Assembly: GCA_013396915.1 (NCBI GenBank)
Contig: VWZL01000579.1
Location: forward strand, 558,001 to 622,000
Length of the DNA stretch: 64,000 bases
Direction of reading: 5' to 3'
DNA from: Stercorarius parasiticus
Lineage: Eukaryota; Chordata; Aves; Charadriiformes; Stercorariidae
The notes under the pieces are model-generated. The model was not told the DNA's origin, ran no database searches, and saw only the letters and a list, made by a program, of their open reading frames with translations. A program made the translations under genes and the position numbers. Positions 24,971 through 37,090 of the stretch are shown piece by piece. The first letter of the stretch is position 1; the number at the start of each line of letters is the position of its first letter.

Positions 24971-27900
24971 TCGCTTTTAAGTTGCATCATTTGCAGACCA
25001 GTTTCAAGTGACAAAAAATAGCAATTTTTTGTACATACAATGATTATTGCCCTATCCATACAGTATTTTGAATATTTTCTGTGATAAACAGTGCTAGATA
25101 TTTTATTTATTTTCTACTATCAACATTTTAGTTTTCATGTCTAAAATCATGCACAGTTCCACACAGAGGTGTAATCTCTGATTGATTGTTTACAATTCCA
25201 GTGTTATACCCTTTCTTATCTGTTCACTTTGGCTAATGTGGCTTGATGATTTCACTGTGTGTTTTCCCTTTTCAATTGTATATATCAGATAGCAGATATT
25301 CATACTTCCCTCCCATCATGTGACACATTTTCATAATGCAAAGTGACAACGTGGCAGACTTACTTTTGCAAAGAATTAGCCTTGATCTACTCTACAGCAT
25401 TTCTTAGAAACTAGCACTAATTTCTACAGTTTAAATTAGAGAATGCAAGGTATGGACAGTACTGTGCTTGCAAATATTAAATTCCATGTGTTACATTTCT
25501 GCAGAAAATCAGTACTCACTGAATTAGTGTGAAGATTCATTTGTTATTTAAGGCTAATTCTATTTCTGAAACTGCCTCTTCAAAACCGTATTATCTGCTT
25601 CATCTCTGTGCTAGCCTGCTATCTCTCATATGACTGAGGCTTTGGAAGACATTGCTGTGAAAGGAGACTACGCTTGCAGCAGTGTACTTGAAAGCTAATG
25701 GCCTGTCATCCATCTTCTCTTTTACAGTATGTGCTGGTATAAACAATGGGGAAATCAGAGGCTTATTGAAGCTGCATTGAAATGCTACAGAGTTTCATTG
25801 AAAATTTGTTAAGTGCACTAGGCTGTAATTTTAAAGGTGTTCATTGTTCCAGATAAATGTGTATTTAGCTTCCTGTAAAGAGCCTAGGTACCTTAACTCC
25901 ACTTACTTCAGCTCAAGGTGAATGCTTTCAAACTCCTAGGTACCCTTTCAAAGGCCTAGATATCCTTAAAAATCTGAACCCTAGTTCTTGTTGACCAGTA
26001 GTCTTAGCCTGCCAGCTCAATTCAGTATTGAACACTGTACTGTATGAGTGCTACCTACCTACCCACTAGGACTAGGTCATTACCACCCAGCTGAACAGTA
26101 ACTCAGAAGTAATGAATGAGAAATAGCCCTCTTGGTCTGTATTTGAAGTCGTGATGCAGAGGTAAAAAGCTAACCATGCCATTATAACTACCCTTACCAT
26201 CCTTCGTACCTCTAATTGAGCATGCAAAGAATAAATATCTTCCTGATAGTCTTTCCTCAGGCTTGGTATGAGTGATCTGACAATGTCCAGAAAATTGCTA
26301 TGAAAAGATGTTGTGAAACAATTTTTCATTCTAAGAGCTATTTTTTTATTCTAAATGTATTTTTTTTATTTCAAGAAAATGCAACAACAGTCTAAGCTAC
26401 GATCAATGTGTCTGAAACTACATCAAAGCCTACGGACTCCAGTTACAATAAATAATTTCTTTTAAAAAAGGTTACTAGCAAGAATTTTTTTAAAAGACAG
26501 AAGAATTTGTGCTTTTAAGATTATATCAGTGAAAGATCTAGCAAGCCAAAGTGCTTTCCTTTTCCATTCCAACTAAATCATACACTATTTGGGGTAGAAA
26601 TTTGGCAGGGAACTGTGTTGGATTATCCCTACATTGTAGCTGGACTGATTTCTTTATCCTTTTTTGATAGATGGACATCTAGCTGAGCCCTGAATATCTT
26701 CAGTGGTGCTGATTCCAAAACTTCATTTGGCAGCTGGTTTCCTTGGCTATGAGTCCTTATGTTTATAAGCTTTTCCCTGATATATAATCCTAATTTTCCC
26801 CTCACAATGCTGAGGACAATATTTTTTTCTTTCTTTCTTGTTAACTAATGAGAGTATTCAAATATCATCTCTTTTCCTTTTCTTTTCTATTGTGGACAAT
26901 AAGAGAGGTCACTTTACGTTTCCTGGAATTAACATGATTAATTCTCTCTACATCATACCGTGGGTCTTATTTTGCAAGCCTACCATCACTCTTCTTACAT
27001 AGCTCAAGATTTAGCCAACTTTTTTTACACAAAATATCTAAAACCAGTTACAGTACTTCAGCATATTACCATAAATGACCATAAATAAGACTGAAGTTTT
27101 CCGATCTCATTATGTATATTTCCATGGACCTTTCATCAGGCTACAAAATGTAAAAGTTTGTAGAGCTGAAAAATACCAGTGCTGCAAAAAGAATGATGCT
27201 GATCGTTGAGACAACAGTTGTAGAGACTAATTCTAATCAGCAAAGAAATGAAACAGTAGATCAGTATCAGTGTTAATCCCACTGAATTGGGAGGCTGGTG
27301 TTTCTGTAGCCGCTGCAAGACAATTAAGTAGGGTCAGGGAAGGAGAGATTTATTTTAGAGGGAGTAAAGACAATGTGAGAAAAGGAGCAGTGGGCTGCGA
27401 ATTAGCACTTTGAAAAGCTGCTGAAAAGGAGACTCTTTTAGGAGCTGAAGAAGGGCCTAAAACAGCATAAAGAGTTTTGGGGACCTGTTTGTACATTAGG
27501 AAGCTACAGAAGATTATGTTGGCCATGCAGTGCCAAGCTGCGTCACTCAACAAGAATTTACGGCTGAGGAACCTGGGAGGAAGGAGGCTAAACTGCATCC
27601 TGCATGCAGAGAAAAGTGAAGTAAGCTGAGTCCTATCTTTCATCCAAACAATTCCTACCTGCTAGCTACTTCTTTGTTGGCATGTACAGAGTTTTGTGCA
27701 TTCCCTCCCAAGGTGTCCAGGCACACTCCTCGGTACAGTATAGCACATCTTTTCTGGGTAAATTCCATAAGTGCATTAGAACACAGAAGTTCTTTGGTGG
27801 ACCTAGCCCTGGGTTGTATTTTCACAAAATCATCATTAAATCAAAAGCAGTAAGTATCTGGTAGCTTCTGGCAATTCCACTAAACACCTATTTGCCCTAA

Positions 27901-30289
27901 GTGTCTTTGAAAACTGACTGCAAGTGCCCCAGTTGGTCATTGCAGCTTCATGGATCAGACAACAGGATGTGTGAACACACACGGAAAGACGGATCACGAT
28001 GGTATGACTCTGGGAGTCTCTTCTATTAACAGGATGAGCACTTGGTTCAGACTGTGTTTGCTCAAGCTTCCGGACATTCTCATCAAACATGCTCATATGA
28101 CTAACGGGAGCTTTACCAGAGTGTCTCCCATACAGTCATTAATCTAATTTGCCAAGACATTCTCACACTACTAACCTGGCATGCATCTTTCTAGTTACCA
28201 TGTAATCATTTACATTTTTGTCAGTAGCTACACAGTACCAAATGTGCCAAGACCATTCAAATATTTTTGACCACTTCTCTAGTTCAGTTCCAACCATGAA
28301 AAGTAACTCAGCCAATTCCAAATATAAAAGAACGGCTTCATCTGGGCATTAATCGCTTGTAGTGACAATTGAATAACTTGTTTTAGAGTAGGAATGTTAT
28401 GGCCACTGAATAGAAAACTCACAAAAGCCTCAGAGGTGACCTTGTTTGCCAGGTAGGTTTTAGCCACTATACCATTTCCTCTGAGCTGTGAACCCTTTAA
28501 CTCTTGCTGGTGCATCTGCGGCAGCGTGTTCAAGGAACACTTCTTTCTGCATCTCACTGACCCCTATCATCAAGCTGAGGATTACCAAATTCTTCTTTTC
28601 ACTATAGGACTGTCGCTTTTAGGACGTGGGAAATGTGGTTCCTTTGTTAAATAAAGGAAGTCTGAGTAATTCTATAAAGCCACAAAGACCAAACTCTGCA
28701 TACACATTTATTCCAACACCTTACATCATTTCAGCTTTTGAAGTTCTGATGTCCAAAATAAAATTATTAAAATCATAGAGCTTTTAAGCAACCAAGTCCA
28801 TATGAGGGAATTTCCTGACACTGAGGTCAAAATTCCCTAAATCAGAATACTGCACTTGAAAGTTTTCTTGAGAGTGTAAGAATTTGTTGTGCCTCCATCT
28901 ATCTGCTCAATAATTTGCTGCTAAGCATTACTACTCTATTCAAACCATTCCAGCTTGAAGAGCCATTAGATTCAGTCAGAGATTGAGAAAAGTTCTGCCT
29001 TGCTGGAATTCCTGTTTTTGCATTTAGATTTGCATCTTCCACTGCCTTGCTGTAGGATGCCACATACCTAGTTCACTATCTGGAGCCTGCAACTGCAGTC
29101 TTTGATAGAGGTAGACACAGGCCTGCTCTCTGGTGGAACTGTTCTCATTGACATGCAGTCTAGAGGTATGCCACTTTGAAATAATTGCTGCATAAAATGT
29201 TTGCATGGCCATTAGGACTGTTAGCAAGGCAGCGAAGACCTCAGGCTCTTGGGCTGCTGCTGATGCATGTTGTCATTCAGGTACTATCTACTTCAGCTAG
29301 TACGAAAGCATTGAAACACATGCCAGAGCAGGCTCACTAGAGTTCAATGAAAACAAAAGTTGAGCACAGTGACCTTGAGGAAGCAACTGGGGACTATCCG
29401 CACAGCTGTTGCCAACCCTCTCATATGTGGCCACATGAACTACCCACCTGAGCCTTCCAAAGCAGCAAGGTACCTACTACACACCTTAGGAAGCCAACAG
29501 ATGCATGGAAGATCAAGGATCAATTAGCAGGAGACAATCAGCTCACCACCGGTCCATAGACAGATACGTAGATGCTGAACCTGTCCCGGGACAACCTGGT
29601 AGTATCAATTTCAGCAGCAGACACAGGTGCTAGTACACCATGCTGTTCCTTGCTTACTGACCAGGACACCTTGCTGGGAGGCTTACAGTGCTCTTGAGCT
29701 GGGATAGCCAGTCCTCTGAGTCACTTATAGCCTATGGTCTGGTATCTGAACAGCACTTGTTCCTACTTCCATATCATATTTAAGGGCAATGAGGGCTTTA
29801 AAGCATGAATCACTTATTAATCAAAGGGACTACGGTCAGTGCTTTTTGAGGTTCAGGGACACTAGACCTTGCCACCTCCAGGTCAAACCAGTTAAATATG
29901 GTGACATTTCAGGCATGAGCTGCTTTTTTGATATGCCTTTGCAGATGAGGGAAGGTATGATTTTAGGTGGATGAAAGGAGAATAATTGGGCCAACTAAAT
30001 TAATTGCCTGAATCCTTCCTAGTACAGCTCAGGAGACTCGAGTTCTAATCTGAATGAAGTGTCAGGGAGACCAGAAACCTTGTTAATATGAATACCCACA
30101 TAAAGTCACTAATTTAAATTAAAGCAATTGCTGACAACAATACTTCATTTACAAAGCTCTTTGTAGCTGGGGTTTTAACAGAATTTAGTCTAAACCTAAT
30201 TCTGACCATTAAGTCTGTGGTAAAATTTCCACTGACAACTACAGAAGCAGGCTGAGGCCTCGCAGAAACTTTTTAAAGAATTTCTAAAC
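24971..30289. other. A+T-rich DNA around the degraded CR1, no gene recognised
   Basis: Apart from the CR1 fragment at 26.6-26.8 kb I recognise no element. The section 25500-25870 is free of simple repeats and has a balanced, complex composition. That is compatible with conserved noncoding sequence, but nothing in a single genome can prove it. Confidence 0.5.
26620..26835 (-). mobile_element. degraded CR1 LINE 3' fragment, minus strand
   Basis: A diverged copy of the CR1 3' UTR read in reverse. Blocks seen on the plus strand are TCTAGCTGAGCCCTGAATATC, TTCCAAAACTTCATTTGGCAGCTGGTTTCC, AAGCTTTTCCCTGATATATAATCC and CCCCTCACAATGCTGAGGACA. They correspond in order to the conserved CR1 segments 'dry/simple summary of damage', 'gggcagcctgttcc', 'cctaatatctaac' and 'gcaacttgagg'. 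Many substitutions and small indels indicate an old insertion. Both boundaries are approximate. Confidence 0.7.
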
Positions 30290-30450
30290 TTTCACCTCAC
30301 TGCTTTAAAGCATTTTGCAAGCACATACACCTCAGAGGTTTTATATAGCTGGTGAGTAAGCTAAAACATATGAGGAAGAAATAATTTGTTCTAAGCCACA
30401 AAAGAAATCTGTGTCAGAGCTAGAACCGTTGATACCCTGTTCTTCTCTGT
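30290..30450 (-). repeat. MIR/CORE-SINE-like fossil, minus strand
   Basis: The plus-strand sequence reads like the reverse complement of a MIR-type SINE. It has a TTTAAAGCATTTTGCAAGCAC block (the 'aaagcgctttacaaac' tail), then GAGGAAGAAATAATTTGTTCTAAGCCACA (the 'gaggaaactgaggc…acttgcccaaggtcaca' core). It closes with GTCAGAGCTAGAACCGTTGATACC (the 'cagagccgggattcgaaccc' end). The order is right but divergence is high. Ancient MIR-like copies are expected in bird genomes at low density. Chance similarity cannot be ruled out without an alignment score. Confidence 0.5.
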
Positions 30451-31394
30451 AGCATGGGAAAGTCTTCTCATTGAGCTTTCAAGTCCACGGGGCAGAAATG
30501 ATACTATCAGTGAGTTAAAGCTGTTTGAGTTGTTTATGATGAAAAGTGGCCATGATGATACTTGTAGCTCTACAGTTTTCATTTCCTTATTACAAAATGG
30601 AAGATAACTTCTTACTTTAAAACATCCATTTGAGCTTAGTCAGAGTTTAAGTGCTTAATGCACTTTAAGTAGAGGCCATAGGAACTGTAAAAAATCTGGT
30701 GTGTTTCATCAGATCCTTTCAGCTGTAATGGTCAAATATTTAAGGAAAAAAAAATTTTTTAAAAAAATCAATAGGTATGACAGAAGCATCCACAAAACAT
30801 TTCAAGTTTCCTTACTATTTTATATTACAGAAATCAGGAAGACTAATATATTCTTCTCCCTGAAATGCTTAACATGGTCTCTGAAAAACACAAATCATGT
30901 ATATACACAGTTGATTTTCAGCCTGTGACCTCTGATACATGTCAGTTCTTCTGGAAAATGAAGAAACAGTGTATAAAATAGTAATTTTTTAAATAACAAA
31001 AAAAAAAAAAACACAGAAGAAAACCAGAAATTAGTGACAAAACGGCACTGAGGCAGATTTCAGGAAATATATTTTTTTTCCCCAGTTTTACATTCCAAGG
31101 TATTTTTAAATCACAGATATTGAAAACAGATTCCCATACAATTCTTAATCAGTTACAGTAGCCACCAGGGTTAGTGGTTCCTAACATGTGGCAAAAAATA
31201 TAATATTTCTAACTCAAGCCATGTCATGCTGGTATTTTACCAGCATTCCTTATGCTATTGTTACAATTCCACTAGTTTCACAGCATTGATTCTTTCCGAA
31301 TGTAAGAACATAGAATCTCCCTTTATGATTATACTGCTCGCTGTTAATATCAGAATAACCGTGGTTCTTTTCATCCCACTGTCTCAAGATACTT

Positions 31395-31530
31395 TGATCC
31401 TAACCCCTGATTTTGTAGATGGAGAAACTGCAACTCAAAATCATGAGGTGATTCTCTGAAGTCAGCCAGCAGTAAGCTTGCTGTAGGGCCTAGAATGGAA
31501 AAATCAGGAAAAAAGCAGCACTTCCCAGAC
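31395..31530 (-). repeat. MIR/CORE-SINE-like fossil, minus strand
   Basis: The core reads ATTTTGTAGATGGAGAAACTG followed by CAACTCAAAATCATGAGGTGATT, CAGCCAGCAGTAAGC and GTAGGGCCTAGAATGG. This parallels the reverse complement of the MIR consensus ('ttttacagatgaggaaactgaggc', 'ggtcacacagctagtaag', 'cagagccgggattc'). It lies about 1 kb from a similar fossil at 30.3 kb in the same orientation. It is highly diverged and edges are approximate. Confidence 0.55.
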
Positions 31531-31995
31531 TTTATAGAGCCTATCTGATCTGACACACAAGAAACTTACACTTCTAATTGCCTCCTTCTAATCTGCACAG
31601 CAGCAATGCTGCTCTCGTGCATGTACAGGACAGCATTGCTTCCTCCCTCTGAAGCTGGGATCCCAACGCGCCAGACACTGCTAGTACACAGCTCTGTAAT
31701 CCCCTTAGAGGTGACAGCCTCTGGGAAGATCCCTGAACAGGGGCGACTGTCCCCCAGAGAGGACAGGGAGAGGGATGCTCCACTGGAAAGCTGATGCCCC
31801 CGGTTCTTCCATTGCCACTTGAGACTGTGCCCCTGGAGAGAAGGGGGCACAGAGAGGCACAACCTGATGGAGGTGCTCCCACAAACCAAGCCATGACCCA
31901 CCATGTCTGACATGGCACATACCAGTCCTTACCCCTGTGATCAGATTCAGACATTAAGAATCCACATGCACTGGGGCAGCATATTAAGTCTTATT

Positions 31996-32013
31996 AAAAA
32001 AAAAAAAAAAAAA
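31996..32013. repeat. poly(A) run, 18 bp
   Basis: Eighteen consecutive As. A moderately G+C-richer stretch (about 31600-31930) lies upstream, but I find no retroposon body or target-site duplication. Confidence 0.9.
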
Positions 32014-35000
32014 TCTATAAAAAGTATTACTCATCCATGAAACACAATTATTTAATGAAACTTACTGTTTATACAAAACACATTGAAATAAATCACATTA
32101 ACAAAACCTACCTGATTTCATAAGCAACTTGTATCCAATATTTAATATTTTAAAACTGATTAAACACTTATAACAATGGAGTAACTAGAAAATTCTGAGG
32201 AAAAAAGCTATAAAAAGAGACTTGAACTATTCATTGGATGGTGACAGAAAGAGACTCTGAGAGAGATTTTGAAAAGCTTGCTGCAAAGCTGTATTAACAT
32301 TTTTAAGAGGAAACCATTCCTAGTTAGCTATTATAAAACAAAGCAGAGTTACATATAAAAGTTCAAAACAAGAGTCACTGTCTTCTAGTTCAGAAGAAAT
32401 CCTGAAGAGGTGTCATTTACAAGACTAGATGGGCTTTCTGTTCTCCATCAACAGTCTAAGAGCACAAAGTGGCAAATCACATATTTCCCCAAAAATTCAG
32501 CTTGGGGATGACCAAGCATGATTATAAAACTGGACAGAAAAGATGGTGATGGGTGAAAGACATGAAATCTGGAAAAGCTGGATAATTATGTTTCAAAATC
32601 GACATACTATTTTTACACATACCAAAAAAACAAAAACCAAAAACAAACAAAAAAAACCCCAAACCTTGAGTTTTTGATTTAATTTCAAGTTAACCTGAAT
32701 CTGTTTGGGTTTCCCTGCAGTTAGAGTTAATAAAAAACAAAATACCTCCTGACCAACAGTAGGGAAAGGCTCATTCCAGAACACACAGGGATGGTTATCT
32801 GCCTCCTGCATAAAATACAACACAACAGTGTCTAGCAACGTACTGCTGACTTATCTGATGCAAATACTGCAAGCAAGTTAAATGTTATAAAATAAAGTTC
32901 TTCCCTTGCAACAGTTATTAATGCACTTGAAATGCAAATTTCACTTTTCTAAATACAGTGTAGGAGTTCCTGGAGAGCATGGTATGTACCTGGATTGAAA
33001 GTTATCAGTTTTATTTATATTAAAAATATAATTTAAAAATGAAAAGCTAGATTTAAAATTAAACATTTGATTAAGATGACCTGATATTTGGCAAACTTCA
33101 CTACCGCAGTCACAAATACAATTACAAGAATTTGGCCTCTTTTTCATGTATCATCTAGGCAATTTACAGAAATGAAAATAACCCTAAACTAACAGTGCCG
33201 ATTGCCCTTCCAAAAACACTGATGTCCAAGCTCAGTGCATTTGTTTTCTTGCAAGGACGTCAGCAGTATATTTAGCACCAGGATGGAAATGGGGGAGGTT
33301 AAACTAAAAGACTCATATTACATATTGCAGGTCTCCTATTCCCACTCTTGTGTTGCTCCTGGGTTTATGGCCTGCTCATTTCTTGGTTTCTTTTGAAGCA
33401 TTTTGACAGACAATTGCTTCTCTGCCTAAAACTCAATAACAGCTTTAGTATATCCTAGGTGCGCAGAGGAAGCCTTCCCTATAAAGTGATATTATTTTTC
33501 CAAAAGGAAGTAGTGTGGTGTTTTTTGTTCATTTGTTTTATTTTGAAGTCACAACAAGTAGATGAAGTAGCAAATGAAAGGGGAATGAACCACATATACA
33601 ATAAATGCAATCGTTTCTGCTCTATGTATTCAACTTAATTGCAACAGAGTTAGTCTGTATGAGAGCAGGTGAGGCCTTATACACATACAGAGTTAAATAT
33701 AGAGATGCTGTTGAGATACTAAAAGCTGCGATATTGCTGCTGACCACAGAGAACGAATTACAATTAAGTACACATCTTTCTGGGCAGTTTGCCAAGGAAA
33801 AAACAGGGAGAGGCAGTCGTCACTGCTGCCTTGCCTGTGCTAGGGAAAAATGGAGATCTAGTTGCTATAAACTCTTACCAACAGAGCAATTGCACTCAGA
33901 GTACAAAGCAAACCAGTGCTAAAGACACAACTCAGGAAACCGGCTCCAAGAATGAGTTCAAAGCACAAAAGTAGAAATGCTTCAGCACTGTCCGCATTAT
34001 CAGCTTGGCACTGGGGCAACTGCACTATTGCTGGCTGCTGCTGGAGCACGGTGTTATTTTTTGCACAAAACCAGCTTCACAGACTAGAGACAGAAAAGCA
34101 GGGGAAAAAACCTTCAGATGTAGAGTTACAGCAGGAGAAACCGGGGAGACTGTAGAAGCAAAAAAGGTTTGAGTAGCACTTTTGCCTTTGATAAAAAGGA
34201 ACAGAGAAGAACTGAAACCATGGAGGTACAGCAATAACAGCAGGACACAATCAAGAATATTCATACAGAACTGAATTTCTTCAGCAGGCAAAGGAGAGGA
34301 AAAGGTAACAACACTGGCCGCAGTGTAGCCCATAATGAGAAAAAGATTAAAAGGATACCATCCTACCACTCCCTCCCTGTACTGGACTCAAAAATGAGAT
34401 TTATTCTACTAGGGGACACAAATTGAGAGTAAGGACAATGGTAAATGCTAATGGGAGCAGGCAGATGTCATGTCCTACATTATTTCAGTACTTCTTTGCT
34501 TCCTTACAGAGAAACTGTCTGATCCAGCAAGAAACAGACTGTTCTGACTTTTCAGTGAAGTCAGGATAGGTTTAGAAGTTTTCTACCAGTCATTGCCGAT
34601 AATACATAGTACTAATACTTCTATACTTGAGATTCAGAGAAGTGACTGTCACCTGCAGTCTGAGCATGGTCAGCAGCATTGATGTATTTCTGCCATCTAA
34701 CTGTGGCGGCATCTAAACAGCACCAATCTGACTTTTCAGCACCAATCTCTCTTGAACCCTGGTAAGCAACTTATCTCTGCAAATGCTTTTCTGGTTGGCT
34801 AGTTTTGTTCTGGATCCAAAGTTAGCTCCAATTCTGCTTCTCTACCACCCTGGTTGTTACCAGATCTCTCTCCTGTAATTTCTCATTATATTTTCAATGT
34901 GCAAAGTTATTGTTTACTAAACATCATAAGTTGGACTCCCTTCTACCCAGTACTTAAGTATATCTTTATGCCTACCACTGGATCAAAGAGCCCTTTCACT

Positions 35001-35871
35001 CCTTTTTGGAGCAAAAAGAAAATACTGTGAGTTTCATCTTGCATGATTTCCCGAGATCCTCAGTAAGGAAAGAATTTTTGTATTACTGTCTCTCACCATC
35101 TCTCAGCCTCTCACACAGCTAGGCATCTGGGCTGTACCCAACCATAGCTAATATGAAAAAATTTCACAAGGAACAAAACAATACAGATGCAAAAGCCCTA
35201 TTTCAAGCATCATATTTCTATATAAGCTAGTAATTCTCTCCTTTGTCATTTTGGAGGTGATGAGTTGGACCTATGGGTCTTCTCTTTCATGTTCCAGCCT
35301 CTACAAAAATGCTGGTGGTGGCACTTCACAGGGGTCTGTGGTGCAAAGAAAGCAATGTCACAGGCATGTTAGAGAAGCCAAACTCACTCATTCATTAGTT
35401 CAAGGTCTCCTTTTAACTCAAATAATGTTTGATAATGAAAAAAAGTTTGGGACCCAGAATTTACTTAACAACAAAAAACAGTATTTCCATGTGGTTTCTA
35501 TAAACTCTCAATCCAGGAACAACATTCAAGGGTTTAATTGCACAAAAGGCAGCATCACCAGCCTCCCACTCTTGATGACCTGTATTAACACTGAGTCTCA
35601 AATCACCTGCAAAAACAATACCACAGTGAAAAAGTAATCAGTCCTGACCTTTGTGCACATTTGTCTGCATGGTATTATCACAGAGTTCAGAAATTTGAAC
35701 CATCTCATAAAATAAAGACGGCATTAAAACCATTTGTAAGCACCTGAAGTGCACGAGGAAGCGTGTACTTGGCTGCTCTCTGGCAGTAACCTTTTCCATG
35801 AGTCCTTTGCCAGTCTCACCATGCACAAGGCTGCAGGACTGAAGCAGAAACTGATTAAAATATGCATAGGC

Positions 35872-35911
35872 ACGTGTGTGTGCACACATTTATATGTATA
35901 CACACACATTT
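35872..35911. repeat. GT/CA alternating tract
   Basis: ACGTGTGTGTGCACACA is followed by TATATGTATACACACACAT. This alternating purine-pyrimidine sequence is partly self-complementary, an impure (GT)n/(CA)n microsatellite. Confidence 0.8.
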
Positions 35912-37032
35912 CTAAGAATGTGCTAAGGAAAGAAAGGATGCAGCGATGACTTTAAAAAGCTTTTATGCAGGGCAAGCTTAAGGAAGCCAGGGACAACTGC
36001 TCTTGGTAGACTGATCTGAGATAAAGAAAAAAGGAAATGGTCCCCTTTGATGAAGGAGTTTAGAATAGGTACAGCTGCATTGTGCAGGAACAGGAACTTG
36101 ATAATAAAAACGCTCTGATGTGGCATTTACCCCAAAACATCAGTGAGTAAAAATAAATACACATCCACAGAGCTTAGGCTATTCAGGTGCAGTTTACATC
36201 ACTTTAGAGCACCACAAGAAGATCGGGGACTTGCTGGAAATTAGGCTTCAAGAGAGTACAACCTTGCTGCAACTTGCTGCAACCAGTTACTGGACATTTG
36301 TGTCTTTTAGACAGTCACACAAAATGTGAGTGGGAGGCAGCATCTGTGGGCAACAAAGTTCTGAAATAGGAACTACTTATTTAAAGAAAATTAGTGCCCT
36401 CAGCCATGGTCTATATCACACACATTCTTTGGTGGGTTCATCTCTTTTGCTTATTGAGGCTGTTTGCATGGATTGCTACTGTCCTAAAGTCGCACAAACT
36501 GAAGTCCTCTTGTTCTGACTCATTTGGGCTACTTTCTTCCAGTCCAGTACAGCTGTCAGTCAGGGTGCAATCTCTTTGAGAGCAACAAATGAGCCAGATG
36601 CATAGTTCAATGCCCAGACACTTCAAGTCATAACAAGCTAGTGAAGCGAGCTAATTTTGCTTGCAAAAGAATTAGCCTTTATTAGCCACTAATACCACTT
36701 TTTGCCCTGCATAGCCCTTTAAACAGCTGCAGCTCTATTGACATCACATTTTGGAAAGATTACTAGTGGTACGTCTGGTTACGGAAAGCTTAGAGGGCTT
36801 TCTAGAGCAGCTACCACTTACTAGGACAGCAGAAGAATGAACTTAAATTACCACACTGTAGGCATTCATATGGGATAAATCTTGTCATTCAGACCACAAA
36901 TTCTGCAAGGCATTTTTGCCTGGTCTAATTTTTATCATATGTTTATCACACATACAGATATGTAGTATAAGGCATGCATATTAGTAACTTAATGAATTGA
37001 GGCCAGAGCTGATAGAGAACACGTACAGAATT

Positions 37033-37090
37033 GCATATATACATATATCTATTTTATATATGTGTGTATATAGTCGTATATATATTTGTA
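37033..37090. repeat. TA/TG-rich microsatellite tract
   Basis: Interrupted TA and TG dinucleotide runs (CATATATACATATATC, TATATATGTGTGTATATAG, GTATATATAT) span about 60 bp. It is an impure microsatellite. Confidence 0.85.

Noticed and set aside
31600..32013. G+C-richer block followed by an 18-A run, as a processed pseudogene or SINE
   Set aside because: No protein or SINE similarity was recognised, and no target-site duplication was found around the block.
37033..37090. TA/TG tract as a structural or regulatory element
   Set aside because: It is an ordinary impure microsatellite.
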